Shown: piece after piece, positions 16,731-25,127 of the stretch | Layout: every line of letters begins with the position of its first letter | Position numbering within the stretch: the stretch's first letter is position 1 | NCBI GenBank assembly: GCA_964620915.1 | Contig: CAZUKP010000005.1 | Span: 1 to 64,000 of the forward strand | From: Hyphomicrobium_A sp964620915 | Lineage (GTDB): Bacteria > Pseudomonadota > Alphaproteobacteria > Rhizobiales > Hyphomicrobiaceae | Direction of reading: 5' to 3' | Length of the DNA stretch: 64,000 bases | Program-made: the position numbers and the translations under genes | The notes under the pieces: generated by a model | Databases searched by the model: none | What the model saw: only the letters and a program-made list of their open reading frames with translations | Told to the model about the DNA's origin: nothing

Positions 16731-19700
16731 ATAGCGGCTGTCGTCGGCCAGCGTGCCGGCGACCGTTGCGTGGATCTCGCCTGAGAGCGCATCGAAGGCT
16801 TGGCGCGCCGGCCGCGGTCTGGTTCAGCACCGCGAGGAACAACGGATCGTCGACGGGGAATTGATCGAGTGCGTCCGCCACATTGCACTGGTTCCTCGTC
16901 CGCGCCACGGCACAGAACTCTATGTCATTGCGCAGGACCGTCAGCACCACGTCGTTGCCGGTGCCACCGTCATACGTCACCGTCGGCGTGAGGAAGGCGA
17001 GGTTTGTGGTGATCGGATCAAACGTGCCGACCACCGCATCGGTCCCGTCGTTATCGATGATGAGATAGTCCGTGCTCGGCGCGTAGGTGGCGTCTTCGGC
17101 CAGAATGCTCAGCGTCGCACCGGTCAGGTCCACCAAGCCATTGACGATCGCGAGGTCGCTTTCGCCGGCCGCGTTGATTTCCACCTCGAAGAGCCCGGCG
17201 AGGGTCAGGTTTCCGTTCACGGTGATCGTGCCGATGGAGTTGCCCGGCGCGAACACGCCGCCCTCGCTCACCGTGACCGCGCCGAGCTCTCCGCTGCCAC
17301 CCAGTCTACCGCCGTCGTTGACGGTCGTAGCGGAGACAATCGAGCCGTTGACGGCAAGCGTTCCTTCATTGACGGTGGTCGGGCCGGTGTACGTGCTGTC
17401 GCCGGTCAGCTCGAGAAGTCCGCCACCGATCTTGGTCAGACCGCCACTGCCGTCGATGTCCCCGGCATGGGTTCCCGACGCTCCGTCATTGACATTGATG
17501 TCGAGGTCGTTCTGCAGGTCAGTGGCGTTGGCGATCGTAATGCCGTCCTGAATGTCAAGCGATCCACCACCTGCCGTGAGCGAGCCGGTACCGAACGCGT
17601 TGTCGTGGCCCGCGCTAAGCATGCCTTCATCAAGAATCGTACCGCCGGTATAGGTGTTGCCGCCGGCGAGCATCAGCGTACCGTCGCCGATCTTGGTCAG
17701 ACCGCCACTACCGTCGATGTCCCCGGCATGGGTTCCCGTTGCGCCAGAATCGACATTGATGTCGAGGTCGTTCTGCAGGTCTGTGGCGTTCGAAATCGCA
17801 ATCCCGTCCTGAATGTCGAGCGACCCGCCGCCTGCCGTGAGCGTGCCGATACCGAACGCGTTGTCATGGCCCGCGCTCAGCGTGCCGTCGTCGAGCAACG
17901 TACCGCCGGTATAGGTGCTGTCGCCGGAGAGGACGAGCGTGCCGTTGCCGGTCTTGATCAGACCACCGTCGCCGCTGATGTCGCCGCTATGCGTTCCCAC
18001 GTGTGGCGATGATCCCGAGATCGGCCCGACATTTATGGCTAGATCCGTTTGGAGATCAGTGTGGTTCGAGACCAGGCCGCCGGTCCAAATCCAGAGCCTC
18101 CCGCCGCCGGCCGTGAGCGTGCCGGTGCCGAGCGCGCTGTCACCGCCTACGCGCAGCAAGCCGCCTTCGAGAAACGTACCGCCGGAATACGTGTTGTGAC
18201 CGGTGAGGTCCTGCCTTCCGGCGCCCCGCTTGACGTAGCTGCCGGTGCCGGTGATGAGGCCGCCATAGGCGTTGTCTCCGGCGCTGTCTGTCGTCATCGT
18301 CGCGGAGCCGAGCTTGATCTCGCCGGAGGTGCCAAAAATGCCTGAAAAGCTCTGGTCGAAATCGTTGAGGTCCAGCACGGCGTCCTCCATATACAGATCG
18401 TTGAAACGCCCCGCGTTGAGGGGGCCGAAGACACCCTCGGCGCCGGCGCGGAGCGTGCCTTTCCGCACGACGGTGGAGAGCTGATACGTGTTGTTGCCGG
18501 AAAGCGTCAGCGTGCCGTCGCCGGTCTTGATGAACCAGCCTATCCCGGAGATGTCGCCGGCATGCGTTGCCGACGCTCCGGTACCGACGTTGGCATAGAG
18601 ATAAGCCCCCTCCGTCGGAATGCTACTCTGCAACTCGGTGGCGTTGGAGATCGTAACGCCGTCCTGAATATCGAGTGTCCCGATGTGCACCGTGAGCTTG
18701 CCGGTGCCGAGCGCATTGTCATGGCCCACGCTCAGCACGCTCGACTGGCCGCCCGCGAGCATTGTGCCGCCGGAATAGGCGTTGTCACCGGACAGCACGA
18801 GCGTGCCGTCGCCGTCCTTGGTCAGGCTCCATTCGCCCGGCGTGAAGCCGGCCGGCGGCGTGTAGCCGCCCGCCACGACGCCCGCTTCGTCGGCAATGAC
18901 GTCGCTGATGGTCTGGGTCTGTCCGTCGCCGGGCCGGAACGTCGCATTGCCGCTGCCCTGAAAGAACAGGCCCGCGCCGAAGGCCTCGCCGTTGTTTCCG
19001 TTCACCCCAATTCCACCGGCAACCGTGTTGCCATTGACCGTGAACCCGTCCTCGATGATGAGCGTTCCGCCCTCCATGACGAAGAGGCCACCGCCCATGC
19101 CGGCGCCCCCGCCGGCCCTTATCCCTGTGCTCCTGGCGCCGCCAAAGCCGCCCACCGCACTGAGCCCAGTAACAGCGCCCCCAGCAGTGCCACCGCCGCC
19201 GCCGTAACCACCCTCACTGCCGCCGCCGACGAAGCCGCCACCACCACCGCCACCGAAGCCGCCGGCACCGCCAGCGTAACCGCCGCCGCCAAACCCGCCG
19301 TCACCGCCAAGACCGCCACTGCCAAAGCCCCCGGCACCGCCGCCGCCACCGCCTCTGGGGGTGTTGCTGTAACCGGTTGGGAAGGTGCCACCGTCTCCGC
19401 CTAATCCGCCGCCGCCAGCCGTGTATCCGTTGATACCGCCTTCAGAGCCACCGTTTCCGCCTACGGCCGCATTGTCGACAACCGCCACGTTCCGAAGGGT
19501 GACGCTGGCGCCTTCATGGCCGTCGAGATCGCCACGGACGAACAGGGCGCCGCCGTCGATCGTGTTGTTCCCGCCCTCGATGACAAGTTGGCTGCCGGAT
19601 TGTGGATCGAGGATTGGCAGGGTTTGCGTCAAGTCGATTCGGCCCGTGAGGGTGATGGTGTTGACGGCGTCGCTGCTGGCATTGGCGCTGTTGATGGCGG

Positions 19701-19785
19701 TGATCAGCTCTGACTCATTGCTCGCGGTGTAAGTGGCCGCTTGCACCGCGTTGGTGCTGGCGAGCAATGCCGTCGCGAACGCCAC
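16723..19785 (-). pseudogene. Autotransporter passenger half, frameshifted near its end
   Basis: About 1020 codons. A signal-like segment (FATALLASTNAVQA) precedes a right-handed beta-helix passenger. A Gly-rich stretch lies around 19.1-19.4 kb, followed by many GDGTLTLSGNNTYTGGT-type passenger repeats, three of them as 261-bp near-identical units (17431-17691, 17692-17952, then a diverging one). Near 16800 the frame leaves the family sequence (LNQTAAGA is expected to continue RQAFDAL). Reading resumes correctly in the -1/+2 frame, consistent with loss of one GC from a GCGCGC run. The only in-frame start (GTG 19785) gives a signal peptide with no basic residue. The position homologous to the GTG start of the gene at 15533 is GTC (19809). 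Sequencing error cannot be excluded. Confidence 0.8.
17431..18213 (-). repeat. 261-bp (87-codon) tandem repeats in the autotransporter passenger
   Basis: The phrase CTTGGTCAG / CTTGATCAG recurs at 17431, 17692 and 17953, exactly 261 bases apart. The first two units are near-identical through the GGGTTCCCG and TCGAGGTCGTTCTGCAGGTC phrases. They encode repeated HAGDIDGSGGLTKIGDGTL-type beta-helix coils. Such repeats can expand or contract by recombination. Confidence 0.7.
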
Positions 19786-19867
19786 TACCAGCGTCTTGAA
19801 TGCTGTGACGATACCCCCCGGTCTTCGAGCAAATCAATTTACTGAACGCTTATCCAACTGCGCCGCC

Positions 19868-20143
19868 GAGGGGTATCGAAGATTTCTCATGCTATCGATG
19901 AGCGACGCTCATGAATGTTTGGGTGTGGGGGGAATCTCAGGTTTGCGGGTTCGCGCAAAACATTACGCGTGACTCAGTGCACGATGTCACCGTCGTCACT
20001 AAGGTGCACCTCTGCGAACTGGCTTGAGTGCAAAGTGATGGGCGAGCTGTGCGAACAGGCTGAGAAGCCAGTTTCGGACCCCGCTAATGCCGCTCGCCGA
20101 TCATGACGCCTTCAGGCTTTAGAGCAATTGAGAGCTGATAAGT
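19868..20143. repeat. Duplicated LysR-flank block, copy 1
   Basis: GAGGGGTATCGAAGATTTCT onwards, then ACTCAGTGCACGATGTCACC, GGTGCACCTCTGCGAACTGG, CAGTTTCGGACCCCGCTAAT and the 3' end of a LysR gene. The same series with few changes is at 21268-21563, offset about 1.40-1.42 kb. This marks a tandem duplication that includes the regulator gene and its downstream intergenic region. Confidence 0.75.
19898..19912. promoter_or_regulatory. LysR-type T-N11-A palindrome, copy 2
   Basis: ATGAGC-GAC-GCTCAT, perfect arms, in the leader block upstream of the autotransporter (about 90-115 bases before its presumed start) and downstream of the first LysR gene. Same flanks (GAAGATTTCTCATG, GAATGTTTG) as the other copies. 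Confidence 0.6.
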
Positions 20144-20965
20144 GTTGACAATCATTTCAGAGAGATGGTCCGCAGCGGGCGAATAGGTGCGGCCACGCTG
20201 CAGAACGAACTCAAAATCGGGAAGCGGCGGCAGGCCCTCGGCGGCGCCAAACGCCTTTAGCGTCGGCGGCATTGCGGACGCGGCGAAGATCGTGATCGCG
20301 AGGCCAGCCTCAACCGCGGAAAGAATACCCGATGTATCTGTGGACTGAACCGCGATGGTACAGGCCCGGCCGGTCCGATCGAGTTCGGCCAAAGCGACTT
20401 TGCGCCAGGGGCAGAAGGACGGATAGAGCGCAAGGGGCGCCGGCTCGTCCCGATCGAGCCGCATCGACGGGGCACCGGCCCAAACGCGCCGCTCGCGGGA
20501 GAGCGAGACGCCTTGTCCTTCGCCGAGCTCCTTAAAGAGGATCGCCAGATCAAGCTCGCCCCCGTCGAGTAAGCTCGAAATATAGGGAGCGACGCCGAGC
20601 TCGACATGTGTGTGAACCTCCGGGTATCGGTCGGAGAATTGCGCAAGTAAGGACGACAGCAAGTGCATATCGAAAAACTCGGGCGCGCCGATTCTCACGC
20701 GCCCGCCACCGCTCATGTGCTGCTCAGCTTCCTTGTAGACCGCGAGGATGCGCCGCGCGTAGCATAAGAGGACCTCGCCTTTCTCCGTCAGTCTAAGGTC
20801 GCGCGTATTGCGCACAATCAGGTCCGCACCAACCTTGTCTTCCAACCGTTTGACATGGAGGCTTACCGCGGACTGAGTGAGATTTACCTCTTGCGCAGCT
20901 TTGGTAAAGCTGCCGGTGTCGAAGACACCGACGAAGGTTCGCAGAAGTGTCGTGTCGTACAGCAT
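20084..20965 (-). CDS. LysR-family regulator, LrhA-like (paralogue 1)
   Basis: 293 residues from ATG 20965, preceded by GGGGAGGAA. Helix-turn-helix at about residues 15-40 (GSFTKAAQEVNLTQSAVSLH, then VKRLE), followed by a substrate-binding domain. The segment LYPSFCPWRKVALAELDRTG is typical of LrhA/HexA-like LysR proteins, which control motility, surface or virulence traits in other bacteria; that function is not transferable with certainty. It is transcribed toward the autotransporter and is the downstream member of three tandem paralogues. It likely binds the T-N11-A palindromes found around this locus. Confidence 0.9.
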   Translation of the reverse strand: MLYDTTLLRTFVGVFDTGSFTKAAQEVNLTQSAVSLHVKRLEDKVGADLIVRNTRDLRLTEKGEVLLCYARRILAVYKEAEQHMSGGGRVRIGAPEFFDMHLLSSLLAQFSDRYPEVHTHVELGVAPYISSLLDGGELDLAILFKELGEGQGVSLSRERRVWAGAPSMRLDRDEPAPLALYPSFCPWRKVALAELDRTGRACTIAVQSTDTSGILSAVEAGLAITIFAASAMPPTLKAFGAAEGLPPLPDFEFVLQRGRTYSPAADHLSEMIVNTYQLSIALKPEGVMIGERH

Positions 20966-21297
20966 CAACACATTCCTCCCCAAATCCCCGCTCTAGGGAT
21001 CGGACCGCTGGGGTATGACTCGAACGTGCACGGCTTAATGGGCCAATGATAACGCACGAGGTGGCCTGGCGTCTCGTTGTCCTTCACGGGATCGCTCGCT
21101 TGGGGATTTGAGGCCCAGGCGGCACTGGTGGCAAACTCAAAAAGCGGAATCAATCCACCGCTCTTCGTGCAGCTTTGGCCAAATTTAATTGGTGTGCTGA
21201 CTGTTCTCAGAAGCTTATCGCGATACCGCCGCGGGCTTCGGCACGCGCATAGCCAGCCTCATCGTCGGAGGGGTATCGAAGATTTCTCATCCCATTG

Positions 21298-21311
21298 ATG
21301 CGTGCACTCAT
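21298..21311. promoter_or_regulatory. LysR-type palindrome, copy 3 (degenerate)
   Basis: ATGCGTGCACTCAT, an altered version of the ATGAGC-N3-GCTCAT element with the same flanks (GAAGATTTCTCAT before, GAATGTTTGCG after). It lies 333 bases upstream of the start of LysR paralogue 1. Confidence 0.45.
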
Positions 21312-21342
21312 GAATGTTTGCGTGTGGCGGAGGTCTTAGAAT

Positions 21343-21379
21343 TGCGGGTTTGCGGGTTTGCGGGTTTGCGGGTTTGCGG
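21343..21379. repeat. 8-bp tandem repeat TGCGGGTT, about 4.6 copies
   Basis: Four full TGCGGGTT units and a partial fifth run from 21343 to 21379. The homologous place in the other duplicated block (19940-19955) has only about one unit plus a variant, so the array has expanded. It is non-coding, about 380 bases upstream of paralogue 1 and 130 bases downstream of paralogue 2. Confidence 0.8.
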
Positions 21380-21506
21380 AAAACATTAAGCGTAACTCAG
21401 TGCACGATGTCACCGTCATCACGAAGGTGCACCTCTGCGAACTGGCTTGTGTGCAAAGTGATAGCCGAGCTTAACGAACAGGCTGAGAATCCAGTTTCGG
21501 ACCCCG

Positions 21507-22391
21507 CTAATGCCGCTCGCCGATCATGACGTCTTCAGGCTTTAGAGCAATTGAGAGCTGATAAAAATTGACGATCATCTCGGAAAGGTGATCTGCCGCA
21601 GGCGAATTGGTCCGACTACGCTGCAGTACGAATTCAAAGTCCGGAAGAGGCGGCAAGCGCTCGGCTGCCCCAAGCGCCTTGAGCGTTGGCGGCAATTTGA
21701 ACTCGGGAAAGATTGTGATGGCAAGGCCGGCTTCGACCGCGGCGAGAATGCCCGACGTGCCTGTGCTCTGAACCACGACCGTGGACGCCCGGCCGGCCCG
21801 ATCGAGTTCGCTCAACGCAACTTTCCGCCAGGGGCAGAAGGGAGGATAGAGCGCAAGTGGCGCTGGCTTGTTGGGGTCGAGCTGCAGAGACTTCGCGCCT
21901 GCCCAAACGCGTCGCTCGCGCGATAACGTAATGCCTTGTCGTTCGTGAAGCTCAATACCGACGATGGCGAGATCGAGTTCTCCGTCATTGAGAAGCGCGG
22001 AGATGTCTGGACCGATGCCGAGTTCAATTTGCATGCGAACCGCGGGATAGCGGCCGGACAATTGCGTAAGCAAGGTTGATAGCATCTGCATATCGAAGAA
22101 TTCAGGTGCGCCGATGCTCAATTGCCCGCTTCTGTCGCTGTTCAAGGTCTGCTCAGCATCCCTGTAAAGAGCGAGTATGCGCCGCGCGTAGCATAGGAGA
22201 ACATTGCCTTTCTCCGTCAGGCGGAGGTTGCGGGTATTGCGCACGACCAAGTGCTCGCCGACTTGGTCTTCAAGCCGTTTGACATGGAGGCTTACCGCGG
22301 ACTGGCTGAGATTCACCTCACGCGCCGCATTCGTGAAGCTGCCGGTGTCGCAGATGGCGACGAAGGTTCTTAGAAGGGTCGTATCGAACAA
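21507..22391 (-). CDS. LysR-family regulator, LrhA-like (paralogue 2, start codon lost)
   Basis: About 294 residues. The family fold is intact: helix-turn-helix GSFTNAAREVNLSQSAVSLH, then LYPPFCPWRKVALSELDRAG. The codon aligned with the ATG of paralogues 1 and 3 is ATA (22394-22392), in an otherwise conserved setting (GGAG-N-AATG before it). Translation could start at the following TTG (22391, used here) or at an in-frame TTG at 22424. Reduced expression is likely. It is very close to paralogue 1 over its whole length and 3' flank, so the duplication is recent. Confidence 0.85.
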   Translation of the reverse strand: MFDTTLLRTFVAICDTGSFTNAAREVNLSQSAVSLHVKRLEDQVGEHLVVRNTRNLRLTEKGNVLLCYARRILALYRDAEQTLNSDRSGQLSIGAPEFFDMQMLSTLLTQLSGRYPAVRMQIELGIGPDISALLNDGELDLAIVGIELHERQGITLSRERRVWAGAKSLQLDPNKPAPLALYPPFCPWRKVALSELDRAGRASTVVVQSTGTSGILAAVEAGLAITIFPEFKLPPTLKALGAAERLPPLPDFEFVLQRSRTNSPAADHLSEMIVNFYQLSIALKPEDVMIGERH

Positions 22392-22424
22392 TATTAGCCC
22401 ATTGCTCCACGAACATGCGGGCAA

Positions 22425-22749
22425 TGGATCGTTTCACATGGAAACGTTTCCGACATGCACGTATTGAGAGTCCTATGATGATGCACTTGTTGGCCTGCGT
22501 CCCGCTGGCCTTCACGGCCTTGCAATTCGAACTGGAGAACGCTTATCCATCCTCGCCGATAAAAGGTATCGAAGATGTCTCATGCCAGAGATGAGCGGTG
22601 CTCATGAATGGTTGCGCGGGTGGTGGAGGTCTCAGGCTTGGGGATCTGCACAAATTGGCACGCACAGCTCGATGGACAACGCCAATTCGTGACGTAGCCG
22701 CGTGCGAATAGGTTTGATTGCCAAGCGATTCCGCCGAATTACGAACCTT
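22425..22749. other. Intergenic region between LysR paralogues 2 and 3
   Basis: 325 bases with palindrome copy 4 in its leader block (GAACGCTTATCCATCCTCGC, GGTATCGAAGATGTCTCATG). No coding sequence. The block matches best the leader of the secreted Cys-repeat gene at 15.6 kb. Confidence 0.5.
22590..22604. promoter_or_regulatory. LysR-type T-N11-A palindrome, copy 4
   Basis: ATGAGC-GGT-GCTCAT, perfect arms, about 200 bases upstream of the LysR paralogue 2 start. Flanks GAAGATGTCTCATG and GAATGGTTGCG match the other copies. Confidence 0.6.
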
Positions 22750-23658
22750 CTAGGCGCCGAGTTGCGGACTCTGCGCGTGCTGCTCGTGGTTCATGCAGAC
22801 TTCTGGCTCCAACGCGGTCGAGAGCTGATAATAGTTTACGATTATCTCAAAGAGGCTGTCCGCCGCCCGCGACCTGGTTCGACTGCGCTGGAGCCCAAAC
22901 TCAAAATCGGGAAGCGGCGGCAAAGCCTCAGCGGCACCAAACACCTTCAGCGTTGGCGGCAATGCGGACTCGGAAAAGATCGTGATAGCGAGCCCCGCCT
23001 CGACCGCGGAAAGTATGCATGTGCCGGTGCCCTGAAACGCAAGCGTGCTGGCCCGGCCCGCCCGATCGAGTTCGGCCAGAGCGACTTTCCGCCAGGGGCA
23101 GAATGGCGGATAGAGAGCAAGTGGCGCTGGTTCGTCAGGGTCGAGCTGCATTGACCGCGCACCGGCCCAAACGCGCCGCGCGCGAGCCAACGTGGCCCCC
23201 TGTCCTTCACCCAGCTCGTTGAAGGCAATCGCGAGATCGAGTTCGCCTTGGTCCAGCAGCGTCAAGATATGGGGAGCAATGCCGAGCTCGACTTGAACGC
23301 GAACTCCCGGATGTTGAGTGGAAAACTGCGCAAGCAAAGACGAAAGCAGGCGCATATCGAAGACTTCAGGCGCACCGACTCTCACGATGCCACCGGCTTC
23401 GCGGCTCAGGCTCTGCTCTGCTTCCTGGTTGAGAGCAAGGATGCGCTGCGCATAGCAAAGGAGAACGTCGCCTTTCGCCGTCAGACTGAGCCCGCGGGAA
23501 TTGCGCTCGATCAGGGGCGAACCGACTTGTTCTTCGAGCCGTTTGACATGGAGGCTTACCGCGGACTGAGTGAGATTTACCTCTTGCGCAGCTTTGGTAA
23601 AGCTGCCGGTGTCGCAGGCGGCGACGAAGGTTCGCAGAAGTGTCGTGTCGTATAGCAT
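22750..23658 (-). CDS. LysR-family regulator, LrhA-like (paralogue 3)
   Basis: 302 residues from ATG 23658, preceded by GAGAGGAA. The helix-turn-helix GSFTKAAQEVNLTQSAVSLH is identical in this stretch to that of paralogue 1, implying the same DNA target. The effector domain is more diverged, with FCPWRKVALAELDRAG retained, one residue missing in the GTGTC segment, and a longer C-terminal tail ending QSPQLGA. It is the most upstream of the three tandem paralogues. The identical reading head with different effector domains suggests they could respond to different signals at shared operators. Confidence 0.9.
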   Translation of the reverse strand: MLYDTTLLRTFVAACDTGSFTKAAQEVNLTQSAVSLHVKRLEEQVGSPLIERNSRGLSLTAKGDVLLCYAQRILALNQEAEQSLSREAGGIVRVGAPEVFDMRLLSSLLAQFSTQHPGVRVQVELGIAPHILTLLDQGELDLAIAFNELGEGQGATLARARRVWAGARSMQLDPDEPAPLALYPPFCPWRKVALAELDRAGRASTLAFQGTGTCILSAVEAGLAITIFSESALPPTLKVFGAAEALPPLPDFEFGLQRSRTRSRAADSLFEIIVNYYQLSTALEPEVCMNHEQHAQSPQLGA

Positions 23659-23703
23659 CAACCCATTCCTCTCCGGACACGCGCCCGAGCGATCATTTCC
23701 CAA

Positions 23704-24566
23704 AGAAGCATTTCGGTGTCGCCGCTGGTGTTGCAGCCAGCTTCCGCTACAACGCGGCCGTCGGCATAAGCTGAGCTGGTTTCTGAGATTGCCTTAGGCA
23801 GAAATCCAAGGCCTTGAACTTGATCAGATGGAACGCCGGTCTGGGCGCAGGAGCGGATACGCCGCGCCAAGATGAGAGGCGGTGCGAATCCCAAACACAT
23901 TTGGTTCGCGCGAACGTTGCGTGCCAGCATCAAGCCGTCCTAATCAGGGAAATAATGAAGTAATCTTGTATAGGATAGGGGCGCGTAGCACGCTTGAGTT
24001 GTCCGATCTCTGGCCTTTAATGTCGCATTGGAACAATTTTAGGCATTGCGGAACGGTGTGTGTCTAATGAGCAACGCTCATAGTATTCCTGAAACCTGTT
24101 TATTTATCTGCCGCTGAGTTGCGTAGGCGGGTCCAGACGGACAGCGGCAAATTAACCATGGTTGGCGACCGAGCGGGCGGGTCTGTATTTGGGCTATTGG
24201 CGAGCCCTGGCGTTGTCAGCGTGAGCGCTGCCGGGATGCTCAGAAACTGATCGTGATCTCGCCACGGACCTGCACCCAAGCGCAATCATCGCCTCCGTCG
24301 TGGACTCCCTCATCGACCAATTGCTCGTGCGGATCGAGCATTGGTGTTTAGGCAGTACAAGGAAAGGTGCGGGTTAAAGGAACACTCGATCGGCTACGAA
24401 TGTGTGGCCTTCCGGGACGAGGCTAGGGTGCGGGAGCTGCTCGCTGAAGAAATGGGAGTGGATTGCTCAAGTCCGGCCGCGGCGGACAAATGCAATTCAT
24501 CCGTCGACCTGAACGATCAGGTTGACGTGCCTTCTGCGTGCGTTTCGGCTATCGCTGCGTGTGTCG
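23704..24566. other. Gene-poor region upstream of LysR paralogue 3
   Basis: About 860 bases with no convincing gene. It contains palindrome copy 5. On the minus strand near 24249-24347 a 33-codon frame ends VQVRGEITISF and stop, which resembles the last strand of an outer-membrane beta-barrel protein and may be the remnant of a lost gene. A plus-strand frame at 24341-24607 runs into the tRNA-Glu and is not credible. Confidence 0.4.
24067..24081. promoter_or_regulatory. LysR-type T-N11-A palindrome, copy 5
   Basis: ATGAGC-AAC-GCTCAT, perfect arms, 409 bases upstream of LysR paralogue 3. Unlike copies 1-4 it lacks the GAAGAT-TCTCATG flank. Confidence 0.5.
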
Positions 24567-24642
24567 TGGCGCCCCGTAGGGGACTCGAACCCCTGTTACC
24601 GGCGTGAGAGGCCAGCGTCCTAGGCCACTAGACGAACGGGGC
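24567..24642 (-). tRNA. tRNA-Glu (anticodon CTC), CCA encoded
   Basis: The minus strand gives acceptor GCCCCGT/ACGGGGC, D-arm with GTCTAGTGGCCTAGGAC, anticodon arm CTGGC-CTCTCAC-GCCGG (anticodon CTC), T-arm AGGGG-TTCGAGT-CCCCT, discriminator G and an encoded CCA. The fold is complete with no mismatch in the acceptor stem. Confidence 0.95.
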
Positions 24643-24722
24643 AACGGCGCTAGCTATATGGGACATACCCTTGTTCGATCAACCCCTTCTTTTGCGTCCC
24701 GGCAGACCGAAGGGGCTTGATT

Positions 24723-25094
24723 TCACTTGCGGAGTGGTTCTGGCGTCACCGTGACATCGGTGGCTCTCTCACCCGTTTTGAGGTCGATGACGGCAATGCC
24801 CGTGCGCCCACCGGACTCATAGTGGACGGCCAACCGATCGCCAGAAAGTGAGATGGAGCGTACCTGAGCACCCATAGGAAGATTTAGGGTCTGCTGTGTT
24901 GGTCCGATCGATTCTGTGACCAACGGTTGCGTCGCCTGTCCCGAAGCGAGATAGATGATGCGGCCGAATACGGCGACAACTCCTGCAAGGATCAGGACAC
25001 CCAACGCGATCACCACGAACTTGAGAACGCGTTGTAGGCTGGCGTCACGCGATGACGGCTCGATACCAGGTGCGGTCCCGCCGGAGTCCTGCAT
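24723..25094 (-). CDS. Single-pass membrane protein, DUF6476-like
   Basis: 123 residues from ATG 25094 (GTG 25106 is a possible start 4 codons earlier). One membrane helix near residues 25-48 (VLKFVVIALGVLILAGVVAV) separates a short cytoplasmic N-terminus from a periplasmic part with short beta-strands (VRSISLSGDRLAVHYES, GIAVIDLKTGE). It resembles the alphaproteobacterial family DUF6476, function unknown. It is divergent from the pseudouridine synthase gene with only 33 bases between starts, so the two share a promoter region. Confidence 0.7.
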   Translation of the reverse strand: MQDSGGTAPGIEPSSRDASLQRVLKFVVIALGVLILAGVVAVFGRIIYLASGQATQPLVTESIGPTQQTLNLPMGAQVRSISLSGDRLAVHYESGGRTGIAVIDLKTGERATDVTVTPEPLRK

Positions 25095-25127
25095 GTGGGT
25101 TCTCACTCAATTGGATCTTGCCGAAGC

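Larger units (their letters stand above)
20984..21506. other. Intergenic region between LysR paralogues 1 and 2
   Basis: 523 bases without a gene. It holds palindrome copy 3, an 8-bp tandem repeat and the start of the duplicated block. The 3' part repeats the sequence downstream of paralogue 1. The part next to paralogue 1 (20984-21250) shows no feature I can name. Confidence 0.5.
21268..21563. repeat. Duplicated LysR-flank block, copy 2
   Basis: Second copy of the block at 19868-20143: GGTATCGAAGATTTCTCAT, ACTCAGTGCACGATGTCACC, GGTGCACCTCTGCGAACTGG and the LysR 3' end with TAATGCCGCTCGCCGATCAT. Differences are few point changes and the expanded TGCGGGTT repeat. Confidence 0.75.

Noticed and set aside
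16753..18012. 419-residue plus-strand frame opposite the autotransporter
   Set aside because: Repetitive only because the passenger repeats are; no signal, domain or ribosome-binding site.
17431..18213. Regular repeats considered as a CRISPR array
   Set aside because: Units are 261 bp, in frame, encode beta-helix coils, and have no short palindromic repeat/spacer structure.
24341..24607. 88-residue plus-strand frame ending in tRNA-Glu
   Set aside because: It overlaps the tRNA, starts at a GTG without a ribosome-binding site and has no recognisable features.
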